Below, one piece after another: positions 1-7,325 of a stretch of 48,257 bases of DNA. Where the stretch lies: contig QAML01000084.1 of the NCBI GenBank assembly GCA_003150315.1, positions 1 to 48,257 on the forward strand, written 5' to 3'. A program made the translations under genes and the position numbers. This DNA is from Prevotellaceae bacterium (GTDB lineage Bacteria > Bacteroidota > Bacteroidia > Bacteroidales > Bacteroidaceae). The notes beneath the pieces are model-generated. The model did no database searches and was not told where the DNA came from. It saw only the letters and a program-made list of their open reading frames with translations. Numbering within the stretch: position 1 is the stretch's first letter; each line of letters opens with the position of its first letter.

Positions 1-11
1 TTACTGAGTAT

Positions 12-30
12 ATCGCTGATAATCAGCGAT
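12..30. repeat. 9-bp perfect inverted repeat
   Basis: ATCGCTGAT and ATCAGCGAT flank a single central A at the left edge of the window. No T-run follows on either strand within view, so it may be an operator-like palindrome or the stem of an RNA whose rest lies outside. Function unknown. Confidence 0.5.
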
Positions 31-97
31 TTCCTATTTTGCAATTACGCATAACTACGCTAAATAAGGCTAAATTACGGTATTTTACCCCTATTTT

Positions 98-127
98 AGG
101 CCCAAAATGGCCTCTGCGTACACGCAG
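98..127. repeat. Two adjacent hairpins after the last gene
   Basis: AGGCC/GGCCT with a 6-base loop (98-113) lies next to CTGCGT/ACGCAG with a 2-base loop (114-127), starting three bases beyond the stop codon at 131. They are placed like transcript-end structures of the leftward operon, but no T-run follows, so a classical intrinsic terminator is not supported. Confidence 0.4.
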
Positions 128-130
128 TAA

Positions 131-379
131 TTACGCAAATAGATCGAGATAGTCATCTACGGATACTGTCACCCTACTCTCTATCGGTGTACCCATAAGC
201 ACAATCTCGTCACTGAGTACTACCGCGTACAAAGGGAAATCTAATTTCTGCGTAGATAGTTGTTCGCACGTATATACTTTCCCACGGTAATAAACCTTAT
301 TGAGTTCGGAACGCAAATTGGTTCCCATAATTAATTTGCGGAACTCGCCATAATTAGTTAAATGTACAAGTAGTGTCAT
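131..379 (-). CDS. Small accessory protein (82 aa), family with WxxLL-like C-terminus
   Basis: I do not recognise a named family. The protein has a short beta-strand/helix start (LLVHLTNYGEFRKLI) and ends in VDDYLDLFA. This is the same layout as four small proteins at 1351-2684, which end in SYYEWEDLL, TYAEWEELF, SYDDWLDVL and PYDEFAELL. It is separated from them by almost 1 kb without genes. A (TA)10 tract lies just upstream of the ATG, where its promoter or leader should be. Confidence 0.6.
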   Translation of the reverse strand: MTLLVHLTNYGEFRKLIMGTNLRSELNKVYYRGKVYTCEQLSTQKLDFPLYAVVLSDEIVLMGTPIESRVTVSVDDYLDLFA

Positions 380-382
380 ACC

Positions 383-402
383 TATATATATATATATATA
401 TA
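383..402. repeat. (TA)10 microsatellite
   Basis: Ten uninterrupted TA units end or begin about 4 bases upstream of the start codon at 379 on the minus strand. Length change by slippage would alter the leader or promoter spacing of that gene. Confidence 0.8.
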
Positions 403-1350
403 ACGCCGGTAGTAACCGTGCGTAGCTATTCGTGTGTAATTATACAGTTCTGTGTACGCAATTGGCCGCGTATAATTATTACAATTACGTGTGCATATCT
501 ACGTGTAATAACTGTGCGTGTATCTGTGCGTAATTACACGTAACTATCTACGCGCAAATTGCGCCGGTAATTATCTACACACGTAGTAACTACGTATATT
601 GGCCGCAATAACTAATTATCTACACGTAATTACACACGTAGAATTACCTGTGGCCGGTAATATAACTATAACTACAATTACAGCTACGCAATAACTACGC
701 ACGCACACACGCAGCTACGCTGCACAGATAACTGGCTACCCAGCTACCTATCCATCTGGCTACCCCTTACCCGAACGATTACTTACATACATCTTACCCG
801 AACGATTACTTACATACCCCTTACTCACGTCGTATACCGACGCATCAATGCGTACATACACCTGCACGGGTACTACGTTACCCAGAGAAGCACTTGCAGA
901 TACCTCGACGAGGTAAGCCACCTCTGTACACTCATTACATAATACTATTATGTACTTATATTATACTACTATGTTATACGATACACAAATATCATTCCGC
1001 GCATCTGCGTGCACGTGTAGTTGTGTGTGTGTGTAGTTATGCGCATTTGTATATTATAGTGTATACTTATAGTGTATCCACCATTCCGCGCATCCGTTCG
1101 TACGCGCACTTTCCGCCCGTATCACACGGAACCGCGTTTTTACCCCTTCTCCCATCACTTGCACAGGCACTCTTTCACGTGTACTGCGTCTCAACCGTCT
1201 GTCGCATAGTCCCTTCGTGTTATTTCGGACGGTTGCGCACGTTCGTAGCCGTAATACAGCCGCGATTTTACGCGCGAAAAATACATTTTGGTACTTACAT
1301 ATATTTAAGTGTTTATTTCGACCGGTTACACGTTGCAAATAGCCTTCGCA
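403..1350. other. Gene-free, repeat-rich region
   Basis: About 950 bases with no credible coding sequence. The left part (about 400-720) is crowded with variants of TAATTAC, ACGTAATTAC and TACGTGTAATTA and with GGCCG/CCGGTAA elements; the same TAATTACGC words recur at 42-60 and 129-136. The centre holds a 25-base tandem repeat (766-817), and 1022-1034 is a TG run. The right part (1050-1350) has short Arg-rich open frames on both strands that look like chance frames. Candidate roles are a replication origin, a packaging or recombination site, or remnants of deleted accessory genes; the sequence does not decide between them. Confidence 0.6.
766..817. repeat. 25-bp direct repeat, two copies
   Basis: Two identical 25-base copies at 766-790 and 793-817, separated by AT, both containing CCGAACGATTACTTACATAC. 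They lie inside the gene-free region and could be binding sites for one protein. Confidence 0.85.
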
Positions 1351-1722
1351 TCACCACGTCATACATTCCACTACGGGATGTTTTCGTACCTCAGGAATCT
1401 CGGACAATCGAATCTCTTTCAGAAGGTCTTCCCATTCGTAGTAGCTGATAATCGTACCTTCTGTAACTCGTATCTCTGTAAGTACCGCATACATGGCGCC
1501 TTCACGTATGCGCAGAGCGAACCACGCAGTGCTTTTCGGTATGTCCTCTTTGAGGAGTTCCTCTAACGTAAACACACGAGTATCTATGTAACGGCATTCG
1601 TCGTGTATACTCTGGTATGTTACCTTAGTAAACCTATCGGTAGCCCACTTGAATATGTCAGCCACATGTACCGTAGCCGTCAGAGGGCCTATACATAGGT
1701 AGTTCTTTCTGCTCGTTATCAT
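1351..1722 (-). CDS. Small accessory protein (123 aa), paralogue of 2044-2424
   Basis: Unknown function. It aligns over most of its length with the product of 2044-2424: IGPLTA/IGPLVA near the N-terminus, VADIFKW/VADILDW, VTY, a DxPKxT motif in the middle, ISYYEWEDLLKE/ISYDDWLDVLK and LSEIPE/LSIEE near the end. I chose the ATG at 1722 (MITSRK) because it begins 13 bases after the upstream stop; the longer frame to 1791 would overlap the previous gene by over 50 bases. Last gene of the four-gene run before the gene-free gap. Confidence 0.75.
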   Translation of the reverse strand: MITSRKNYLCIGPLTATVHVADIFKWATDRFTKVTYQSIHDECRYIDTRVFTLEELLKEDIPKSTAWFALRIREGAMYAVLTEIRVTEGTIISYYEWEDLLKEIRLSEIPEVRKHPVVECMTW

Positions 1723-1735
1723 GGTAATGCTCCGT

Positions 1736-2047
1736 CTATTTAAGCACCGCTTTCGGGTTCGTACCGTCGAAAAGTTCCTCCCACTCGGCATACGTCAGGA
1801 ACACCAGATTGTCGTCCTTATACTTAATCACAGCCGAACTTATATCGCCGAACACTTCTGCCTCCCCGTTATGTACGACTATCGTGTACACGGAGGATTC
1901 CATTTTATCGATGCTGCCTGCATAAGTTCCTACGCTACGCAGATCGTACATGTGGAAACCCCGTATAAACTTATCGGATAGCAACCAGTCTAAAACCGTC
2001 TTCGCCTCCTTATTGATCAGTACGACGAAACACAGCGCTCGTTTCAT
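1736..2047 (-). CDS. Small accessory protein (103 aa)
   Basis: Unknown function. It has the same architecture as its neighbours: a hydrophobic strand (ALCFVVL), a helix with a Trp (VLDWLLSDKF), a central beta-rich part and an acidic aromatic tail (LTYAEWEELF). It overlaps the upstream stop codon by 4 bases (ATGA), so translation is probably coupled. Confidence 0.75.
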   Translation of the reverse strand: MKRALCFVVLINKEAKTVLDWLLSDKFIRGFHMYDLRSVGTYAGSIDKMESSVYTIVVHNGEAEVFGDISSAVIKYKDDNLVFLTYAEWEELFDGTNPKAVLK

Positions 2048-2424
2048 TCGAGAATGTTTCTCATCGTGACTTTATGACTGGTGAACTCCTCTATACTGAG
2101 TACACCCCTGCATTTAAGCACGTCTAACCAATCGTCATAACTTATCAGATTTCTACCGTCGAATCGGGTTCCCTCCCACAGAATACCACCGATAAGCGTC
2201 CCGCGTTCCGCGATAACGAAATACGAAGTATCCTTCGGGAAGTCCACCGAGAGAAGTCTATCCAAACTTCTGTACGCATACGTGGATATGAACAGATCGT
2301 CGCGTTCCCCGTCTCTGTATGTTACATTGGAGAACAACGGAGACACCCAATCCAATATATCGGCCACTTGTATCTTCGCAACCAGCGGCCCTATGATAAG
2401 AAGCTCGTTCAGTGGATCGCTCAT
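2044..2424 (-). CDS. Small accessory protein (126 aa)
   Basis: Unknown function; closest relative in the window is 1351-1722 (shared IGPL, VADI.W, VTY, DFPKDTSYF and ISYDDWLDVLK segments). It overlaps both neighbours by 4 bases. The family looks like tandem duplication followed by divergence, as is usual for phage early or anti-host genes; that role is inference. Confidence 0.75.
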   Translation of the reverse strand: MSDPLNELLIIGPLVAKIQVADILDWVSPLFSNVTYRDGERDDLFISTYAYRSLDRLLSVDFPKDTSYFVIAERGTLIGGILWEGTRFDGRNLISYDDWLDVLKCRGVLSIEEFTSHKVTMRNILE

Positions 2425-2684
2425 AGCAGTAATTCCGCGAATTCATCATACGGGAATACGTTCTTCCCGAAATACGTCGTACAGTACGCACCTTCCACGA
2501 TGTAAGCTATTCTTCCCGCCACGATATTCACGTGACACGGATAACCCACATACGTGTAGAATGCAGTAGAACTTACAGCATACCCTACGACACGATGTTG
2601 TATCTGTACACATTTCGCTTTGCTCACCGCGTACTCGATAACTTGTTCGAGTTCCTTGCGGGTGTTGATGTTTTCGATCGTCAT
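2421..2684 (-). CDS. Small accessory protein (87 aa), first gene of the accessory operon
   Basis: Unknown function; helical start (RKELEQVIEYAV), beta-rich middle, and the family-type end PYDEFAELLL. An upstream ATG at 2735 exists, but it lies upstream of the -7 promoter box at 2701-2708, so I use the ATG at 2684, which leaves a leader of roughly ten bases. Stop overlaps the next start by 4 bases. Confidence 0.75.
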   Translation of the reverse strand: MTIENINTRKELEQVIEYAVSKAKCVQIQHRVVGYAVSSTAFYTYVGYPCHVNIVAGRIAYIVEGAYCTTYFGKNVFPYDEFAELLL

Positions 2685-2700
2685 TTTCACGGGTTTATAG

Positions 2701-2732
2701 CAAATATACGAAATGCGAGTTACTTCTGCAAC
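2701..2732 (-). promoter_or_regulatory. Bacteroidota-type promoter of the accessory operon
   Basis: On the minus strand TATATTTG (2708-2701) matches the -7 consensus TAnnTTTG. GTTG lies exactly 20 bases upstream (2732-2729) in place of the -33 TTTG. It follows a terminator directly and fixes the start of the next gene at 2684. Confidence 0.65.
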
Positions 2733-2744
2733 CACCTAAAATAA

Positions 2745-2774
2745 AAGAGGCGCCCCGATCACGAAGCACCTCTT
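2745..2774 (-). terminator. Rho-independent terminator
   Basis: Stem AAGAGG/CCTCTT (extended by further partly paired bases) followed on the minus strand by TTTTATTTTA. It separates the FolE-to-metallopeptidase operon from the accessory operon. Confidence 0.8.
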
Positions 2775-2793
2775 GTAAGACTAATTCGATCTA

Positions 2794-3264
2794 CTACTTG
2801 AATAGGTCGGTCATAGCGACCAGTTTCTCGTAGACCGTATGTATGTAACCTTCCTCGTGGAATTTCCCTTCACCGGCGTATCCCGGTATTCCACCGAGTT
2901 TGTTCGCCCACCGTTCAGTCCAGAAATCGTAGTAACCGCCCTTTCCGTCGTACAGCATGCAGTGTATTCCGCTGCACAGACCTATTACCAAGAGGTAAAG
3001 CGGCCCCAAATATCTTGACTGTCGTGTGTGTCCGTATTCATGGTCATACACCGGTTCTCGTAACAAGGAGCGCTTCGACAGGAATATGTATCTTCCCATA
3101 GAAAAGCCTCCTCGCACAGACGGTACGATATAGAACACGGTTCCGTCTTCCTCGTGTACCTTGCACTCTTTACGGTAGTATAGGAGCAGGAATAATCCCA
3201 CGAGGTTTTGGGGTAACTGCCAGACGTATAACAGAGCATACGCTATCGCTTTCAATGTTTTCAT
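2794..3264 (-). CDS. HExxH metallopeptidase-like membrane protein
   Basis: 156 aa starting at MKTLKAI (3264), which overlaps the upstream stop by 4 bases. The N-terminus is hydrophobic (about residues 5-30, a probable membrane helix). A HEYGH motif followed by TRQS lies in the middle, then a second hydrophobic stretch (LGPLYLLVIGL) and a WTERWANKLGG segment. This matches small Bacteroidota proteins with an HExxH zinc motif whose Glu ligand lies in an E-x-x-A-[ND] context, here ERWAN. Substrate unknown. A second protein of the same general type is at 47100-47732. Confidence 0.7.
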   Translation of the reverse strand: MKTLKAIAYALLYVWQLPQNLVGLFLLLYYRKECKVHEEDGTVFYIVPSVRGGFSMGRYIFLSKRSLLREPVYDHEYGHTRQSRYLGPLYLLVIGLCSGIHCMLYDGKGGYYDFWTERWANKLGGIPGYAGEGKFHEEGYIHTVYEKLVAMTDLFK

Positions 3265-3815
3265 CTCACACGATACCAATCCTCCGCGAAGATGTCTTCG
3301 CACGAGGGAACCCAAGAAGTTACTTTACCCGTTTTTCGGTTACAGATACAGCACTGATCCACATACCGCAGAGGCACCTCGTACTGGGCGACCGCCTCTT
3401 TTACTCTCTTAGGGAACGACTGCATCTTCTGCACGATCTCGGGGGATATTTCCGCCGGAACCTGTTTGAATACGAACAAATCAGGATCGAACCAGCACCC
3501 TCTGCCGACGCAACCGCCGTCTTTGAGTATTCGCAGTGCCTCCGAGAAGTCAAGGCCCACTTCGAAGCCCACCTCCACGAAGGATTGTTCGAACTGATCG
3601 GCCCTGAGAACGCAGAGGTCTCCGTTGGCGTACTTCACCACGTAGTCCCATTCATAAACGGTCACGTCCCCTTCTAAGGTACGGACGAAAGGTGCGTGCC
3701 CGCTCTCTACGGGTTCCATAAATTTGTCACCGCACAACTCGTGCAGTTCCCCCGTATGATAGCCGTCGTACTGGACGGCCTCGACGAATACCTGTTTGTT
3801 ACGATACCGTCCCAT
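3261..3815 (-). CDS. Tad2-like (DUF2829) anti-Thoeris protein fused to a phage N-terminal domain
   Basis: 184 aa with two parts. Residues 1-85 resemble a common phage domain (VEAVQYDG at the start, RTLEGDV, then a F..SFVEV end). Residues 88-184 match the Tad2/DUF2829 pattern: DFSEALRILKDGGCVGRGCW, then WVPSCEDIFAEDWYRV at the end. Known Tad2 proteins bind and sequester the cyclic ADP-ribose-type signal of Thoeris defence, and some also hold cyclic dinucleotides. The Cys pairs at 155-158 are an extra feature of this copy. Family assignment is from motif memory; the anti-defence role is inferred. Confidence 0.7.
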   Translation of the reverse strand: MGRYRNKQVFVEAVQYDGYHTGELHELCGDKFMEPVESGHAPFVRTLEGDVTVYEWDYVVKYANGDLCVLRADQFEQSFVEVGFEVGLDFSEALRILKDGGCVGRGCWFDPDLFVFKQVPAEISPEIVQKMQSFPKRVKEAVAQYEVPLRYVDQCCICNRKTGKVTSWVPSCEDIFAEDWYRVR

Positions 3816-4002
3816 CGTTCTTCACGTTCGCAAGCCACCACTTGTAGCCCTTGTACATAGCAAAGGCGCCTACGGCGGCACCGATAACCCACGAGATCGT
3901 GGACACAATGCGGAATTGCGTGGGCAGGATATTCCACACCACTACCGCAATGACGAGGGCAAGGATAACGACCCCTACCCAGATCAATACTTTCTTGCTC
4001 AT
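3799..4002 (-). CDS. Small two-helix membrane protein (67 aa)
   Basis: One hydrophobic helix at residues 5-25 and another at about 33-52, with a charged C-terminus. No family recognised. It overlaps the start of the Tad2-like gene by 17 bases and follows the Dps gene by 6 bases. Holin-like size and topology, but nothing else supports lysis. Confidence 0.65.
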   Translation of the reverse strand: MSKKVLIWVGVVILALVIAVVVWNILPTQFRIVSTISWVIGAAVGAFAMYKGYKWWLANVKNDGTVS

Positions 4003-4008
4003 GATCGA

Positions 4009-4476
4009 TTACTTTACGGGTTCGACTTCACGTCCCAACTGGGCGGACACCATCCAGTTCTTGAATTCGACCGCCTTGTTGAGCTGCACCATAAGGTCGT
4101 TTGTCACGATGTCCTTTTGATCGTCGCTCTCAAACCAAATCTCCGTTTGCAGCGACGACAACGCAGCGAAGGCGTCGATCGTACCACGCAGCATTTCCTG
4201 CGGCGTATTCGCGTTGTTTTCGTCGTTTACCGCACTTTGTTCGGCAAGTTCGGCGCACGAAAATACGACACGTTCACCGATCTGCCGCATACGTTCGGAT
4301 ACGGCATCGTAGTGTGCGTCCGCCTCCTCGTAAAGCTCCTTGAAAAGTTTGTGCAGTTCGTCGAACGTCTCACCCACTACATTGTAGTGATACTGGTGCA
4401 TCTTGATGTTGAACACCTGCCATGACGCAGCCAAACGTCTCAGTTTGGCGATCGTCCCTTCATTGATAATAGCCAT
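4009..4476 (-). CDS. Dps-family ferritin-like protein
   Basis: 155 aa. Dps proteins form 12-subunit shells that oxidise and store iron and can protect DNA. The ferroxidase ligands are recognisable and at canonical spacing: H30 (HYNVVG), H42 (ELHKLF), D57 and E61 (DAVSERM), followed by the RMRQIGE helix. The start at 4476 (MAIINEG) overlaps the upstream stop; the track-length frame from 4500 would overlap more. A role in redox protection or DNA handling during infection is inference. Confidence 0.85.
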   Translation of the reverse strand: MAIINEGTIAKLRRLAASWQVFNIKMHQYHYNVVGETFDELHKLFKELYEEADAHYDAVSERMRQIGERVVFSCAELAEQSAVNDENNANTPQEMLRGTIDAFAALSSLQTEIWFESDDQKDIVTNDLMVQLNKAVEFKNWMVSAQLGREVEPVK

Positions 4477-4478
4477 AG

Positions 4479-4760
4479 TTACTCCTCGAATAAAACCCAC
4501 ATGTAAAAGGCGGAAAGGACACCCCCGTCTACTATCTTACCGGAGGGAATGTCCTTTTTCGCCTGAAATTCGAATTCATTTTTGAATACCCGCATCGTCA
4601 GCTTTCCGTGCGTGTAGTCGGTGAAGTACTCGCTGTCCTTCGTTTTACGAAGTTTCGAATACCTCCTATTCAGCCATACGACGACCACCTCCGTTGCGAG
4701 CACCACCGCACACGTCAGCCAGATAGTCACGTCCGCTATGGAAATACATTGCGTAATCAT
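4479..4760 (-). CDS. Hypothetical membrane-anchored protein (93 aa)
   Basis: One strong N-terminal membrane helix (about residues 8-30), then a soluble tail. It overlaps the DUF3109 gene by 4 bases and the Dps start is adjacent. No family recognised. Confidence 0.65.
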   Translation of the reverse strand: MITQCISIADVTIWLTCAVVLATEVVVVWLNRRYSKLRKTKDSEYFTDYTHGKLTMRVFKNEFEFQAKKDIPSGKIVDGGVLSAFYMWVLFEE

Positions 4761-5359
4761 CTCTCGTACTCTTTTGCGCGTTTACACAGTTCCTCGTAGA
4801 AAGGTTCACCGAACAGTCTGAGGATGGAATCCTTCACGAATTCATACGCCCTTACATGTTCTCTGCGACCCTTTTCGTATGCTGCCCCGCACTGTTCATC
4901 CCACAGATGGGACACGTACAGCCGTTTCTTTCCGGGGTCATACACGAGCGGGTAAAGCGAACAATTTACCGGAATCGAGAAGGACAATCCCTTACCGTCC
5001 TCGTGCATGGCCTCTATTGCACAGCATCCCCTGTCCATACGGGACAGCAGGCACACCACCCCTTTGTACGTCTCCATCGCATATTCAGTGACACCTTCCT
5101 CAGTATTCCACTGACACGTAGGGCAGCGATGAAACTTTTTGGCCATCTCCGGTGCAACGTATTGCGCAATATCTTTCTTTCGGTCGAGCACCTCCGCATA
5201 CTCGTCTTTCGTCAGACCACCGCCTACGGCGTGAACCTTCGAACCGGACGGAAGCGGCGAATAACAGCACGCGCCCTTGCACACATCGTAGTCGCAGGAA
5301 AATTCCGTGGTAAACACATCCTCGGATACCTCTACACCGAATATGTTTTCCGTCTTCAT
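4757..5359 (-). CDS. DUF3109 / YkgJ-like cysteine-cluster protein
   Basis: 200 aa. The N-terminal cysteine signature CDYDVCKGACC (residues 22-32) and further Cys/His positions (CPTC, CLLSRMDRGCC, NCSLYPL) match the DUF3109 family, a probable iron-sulphur or zinc protein common in Bacteroidota chromosomes. Its reaction is unknown. One base separates it from folE, so the two are co-expressed. Probably taken from a host lineage. Confidence 0.8.
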   Translation of the reverse strand: MKTENIFGVEVSEDVFTTEFSCDYDVCKGACCYSPLPSGSKVHAVGGGLTKDEYAEVLDRKKDIAQYVAPEMAKKFHRCPTCQWNTEEGVTEYAMETYKGVVCLLSRMDRGCCAIEAMHEDGKGLSFSIPVNCSLYPLVYDPGKKRLYVSHLWDEQCGAAYEKGRREHVRAYEFVKDSILRLFGEPFYEELCKRAKEYER

Positions 5360-5360
5360 G

Positions 5361-6026
5361 TTACCAGAGCATATTCATGAACTCCGAGCGGGTGGTACCC
5401 TGCATAAAGGCACCTCCCAGTTTAGACGTAACCGTATCGCAGTTTACGTCCTCAACACCTCGGGATTTTACGCACAGATGCTCAGCCTTAATCACCACCG
5501 CGACACTCTCCGTATTGAGAATATGCGTCAGCGCCATGTGGATTTGCTCCGTGAGACGCTCCTGAACCTGCGGGCGGCGTGCAAAGAACTCGACCACTCT
5601 GTTCAGTTTCGACAAACCGAGAATCCGGTCATTCGGTATATATGCTACCGTAGCCGACCCTATGATCGGGACGAAATGGTGTTCGCAATTGGACGTAACT
5701 TTGATATTCCGCTCGACGATCATGGAATCGTAGGTCATCTTATTCTCAATTGTCGTGCATTTGGGGAAATTCCGATAATCGAGACCCCAGAAGATTTCCC
5801 GGACGAACATCTTAGCGATACGTCCGGGAGTATCTTTCAGGGAATCGTCGGTCATATCGAGACCCAACGTCCGCATGATATGCGCGAAGTCGTCACGAAT
5901 GCTGTCTATCTTGTTCTGGTCGGATAACGCAGAACCCAGTATCGGGGTTTCAACACCTGCGTCAGTAAGAAGTTCCTTGATAGCTTCTCCTAAAATTGCG
6001 TCGGTTTTGTTCGGATCAAGTGCCAT
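5361..6026 (-). CDS. folE: GTP cyclohydrolase I (FolE)
   Basis: 221 aa. It converts GTP to 7,8-dihydroneopterin triphosphate, first step of both folate and 7-deazaguanine synthesis. Zinc and catalytic residues are present: C114, H116, H117 in NCEHHFVP, and C185 in LCVKSRG; the substrate-binding GLSKLNRVVEFFARR and QVQERLT segments are intact. Start at 6026 because a -7 promoter box lies at 6046-6053, downstream of the longer ATG. With QueE, QueC and the DpdA-like protein elsewhere in the window it most likely feeds preQ0 synthesis for DNA modification. Confidence 0.93.
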   Translation of the reverse strand: MALDPNKTDAILGEAIKELLTDAGVETPILGSALSDQNKIDSIRDDFAHIMRTLGLDMTDDSLKDTPGRIAKMFVREIFWGLDYRNFPKCTTIENKMTYDSMIVERNIKVTSNCEHHFVPIIGSATVAYIPNDRILGLSKLNRVVEFFARRPQVQERLTEQIHMALTHILNTESVAVVIKAEHLCVKSRGVEDVNCDTVTSKLGGAFMQGTTRSEFMNMLW

Positions 6027-6045
6027 AGTACGATCATTGGTTGTC

Positions 6046-6053
6046 CAAATATA
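6046..6053 (-). promoter_or_regulatory. Promoter -7 box upstream of folE
   Basis: TATATTTG on the minus strand, 20 bases before the folE ATG. No clear TTTG is found at the -33 position, so this promoter may be weak or need an activator. Confidence 0.5.
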
Positions 6054-6103
6054 CGCAATTTTTTCGAAGTTCCTACACCCACAGTGTTTCGTGCGATTGT
6101 TTG

Positions 6104-6520
6104 TTACTCGCACTCACGGAGTGCCCGCACGCAGTCGAAACAGAAAAAGCCATCCAGAGCATACACGATGGGGTCGGGGATACCGGCAGTCTCCAAGTTT
6201 CCCTCCACGCATTTAGCGAAGCAACCCTCGTCAGACATCTCGTGGTGCTCCGTATACGTTTTACCGTCTACCGTTACGTCGATCTTCCAACCGTCAGAAG
6301 TTATCTCTATGTCGATCTTGTTTTTCGGCCCTATGTATTGCTCTACGGTAGCGGGATCGACTTCTACCACAGCGATAACGATACGCCTGTCAGCGTTATC
6401 CTCAATCGTGCTCTCACTCGTTGCGTGGTAAATGAAGCTCCGACCTTGATTTTCGATCAGGTCTCCGATAACCAACTCCCCATTGTCGAATCGCTTGCCT
6501 CTGAATTTAATGTCTTTCAT
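6104..6520 (-). CDS. YopX-family phage protein
   Basis: 138 aa. The start (DIKFRGKRFDNGELVIGDLI) and the VDPATVEQYIG segment are the usual YopX signature in phages and prophages of Firmicutes and Bacteroidota. Function of the family is not established. Two Cys pairs near the C-terminus (CFAKC, CFDC) could bind metal. Confidence 0.8.
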   Translation of the reverse strand: MKDIKFRGKRFDNGELVIGDLIENQGRSFIYHATSESTIEDNADRRIVIAVVEVDPATVEQYIGPKNKIDIEITSDGWKIDVTVDGKTYTEHHEMSDEGCFAKCVEGNLETAGIPDPIVYALDGFFCFDCVRALRECE

Positions 6521-6534
6521 ACCTGCATTTGTTT

Positions 6535-6900
6535 TTACCGGTTATCCCCGTTACCGTCGATGACACCGCGTTCCTGTCGACTGGACAACTTGTCGTAATT
6601 TTGTTGACCTATGTCTTCCAAGTGTACCCCCATTACCGAGGCGATACCAGCTATAAACCAGAGGCAATCGCCAAGTTCAGCGAGTAACTCTTTCCGGCAC
6701 GTTTCTACAACCTCAGGGTCATCCTGTACAAATACCAACTTGCTCCCATCGATACGGATGATTTCTTTCCGTTTCCACTTCGCGATTTTGTCGGCGACCT
6801 CCCCTACTTCTGCCATAAGACCGAACAGCATGTAGGTGTCATTCTTGCAACTCTCCATGCAGGTCGTCATAGCGAGTTTCTGATACTCATTCAGTGTCAT
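6535..6900 (-). CDS. MazG-like nucleotide pyrophosphohydrolase
   Basis: 121 aa starting at MTLNEYQ (6900). The helix LMAEVGEVADKIAKW and the later LAELGDCLWFIAG carry the EExxE...ExxD pattern of the all-alpha NTP-PPase/MazG superfamily. In phages these hydrolyse non-canonical dNTPs or alarmones and so shape host nucleotide pools. With a deazaguanine pathway nearby it may adjust dGTP-related pools (inference). Confidence 0.82.
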   Translation of the reverse strand: MTLNEYQKLAMTTCMESCKNDTYMLFGLMAEVGEVADKIAKWKRKEIIRIDGSKLVFVQDDPEVVETCRKELLAELGDCLWFIAGIASVMGVHLEDIGQQNYDKLSSRQERGVIDGNGDNR

Positions 6901-6905
6901 AAATT

Positions 6906-7325
6906 CTATACGTTTAGTTTGTAACCTTTCGTTACCACCCATTCAATAGCCTCGGTCAGTAAGTCTACGAGAGAGTTAGAGTCTCTCCATCCTATGCCTG
7001 TATGGGGGTTCCCCCAATACAAACACCAATTGGAACCCGTGGATGTGGTCATGTTGATGGGTAGCCCATGTCCATGATTATCGTAGAGTATCTTAGGGAG
7101 CACACACAGCAAATCCTCGACCGTGAAAGCAGGGGTCAATTCCTCCTCCATCACTTTGTATGCTGCGTATCGGAAGCATACGTTGTAGTCGCCGGTGGGT
7201 TCGAACTGTCTCGACCGTTCGTTGAACGTCCAGTTAGGAACCCATACCATACACGCTTTATTATCGGGAACACCCAGTTCCAGAAGCCGTTTCGATTGTT
7301 CGATACTTGTTACCTGTTTCGTCAT
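6906..7325 (-). CDS. Conserved phage protein with SIEQSKRLLELG start
   Basis: 139 aa. The N-terminal EQSKRLLELGVP motif is typical of short conserved proteins in Bacteroidota phages and prophages; role unknown. The start at 7325 is supported by that motif, although it makes a 65-base overlap with the end of the upstream gene in another frame. Confidence 0.75.
   Translation of the reverse strand: MTKQVTSIEQSKRLLELGVPDNKACMVWVPNWTFNERSRQFEPTGDYNVCFRYAAYKVMEEELTPAFTVEDLLCVLPKILYDNHGHGLPINMTTSTGSNWCLYWGNPHTGIGWRDSNSLVDLLTEAIEWVVTKGYKLNV

Noticed and set aside
403..820. CRISPR-like array in the repeat-rich region
   Set aside because: Only two identical 25-base copies 2 bases apart; other repeats are short and degenerate, with no regular spacers and no cas genes. 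The Cas4-like gene is a stand-alone phage nuclease.
1054..1338. 94-aa minus-strand frame in the gene-free region
   Set aside because: Arg/Cys-rich chance-like composition, no start signal or promoter, no similarity to the accessory family.
894..1448. 184-aa plus-strand open frame
   Set aside because: Runs opposite to all other genes, is Tyr/Ser/Arg-rich with no domain pattern, and overlaps the end of a supported minus-strand gene.
5307..5927. 206-aa plus-strand frame
   Set aside because: Antisense shadow of folE, whose motifs are unmistakable on the minus strand.
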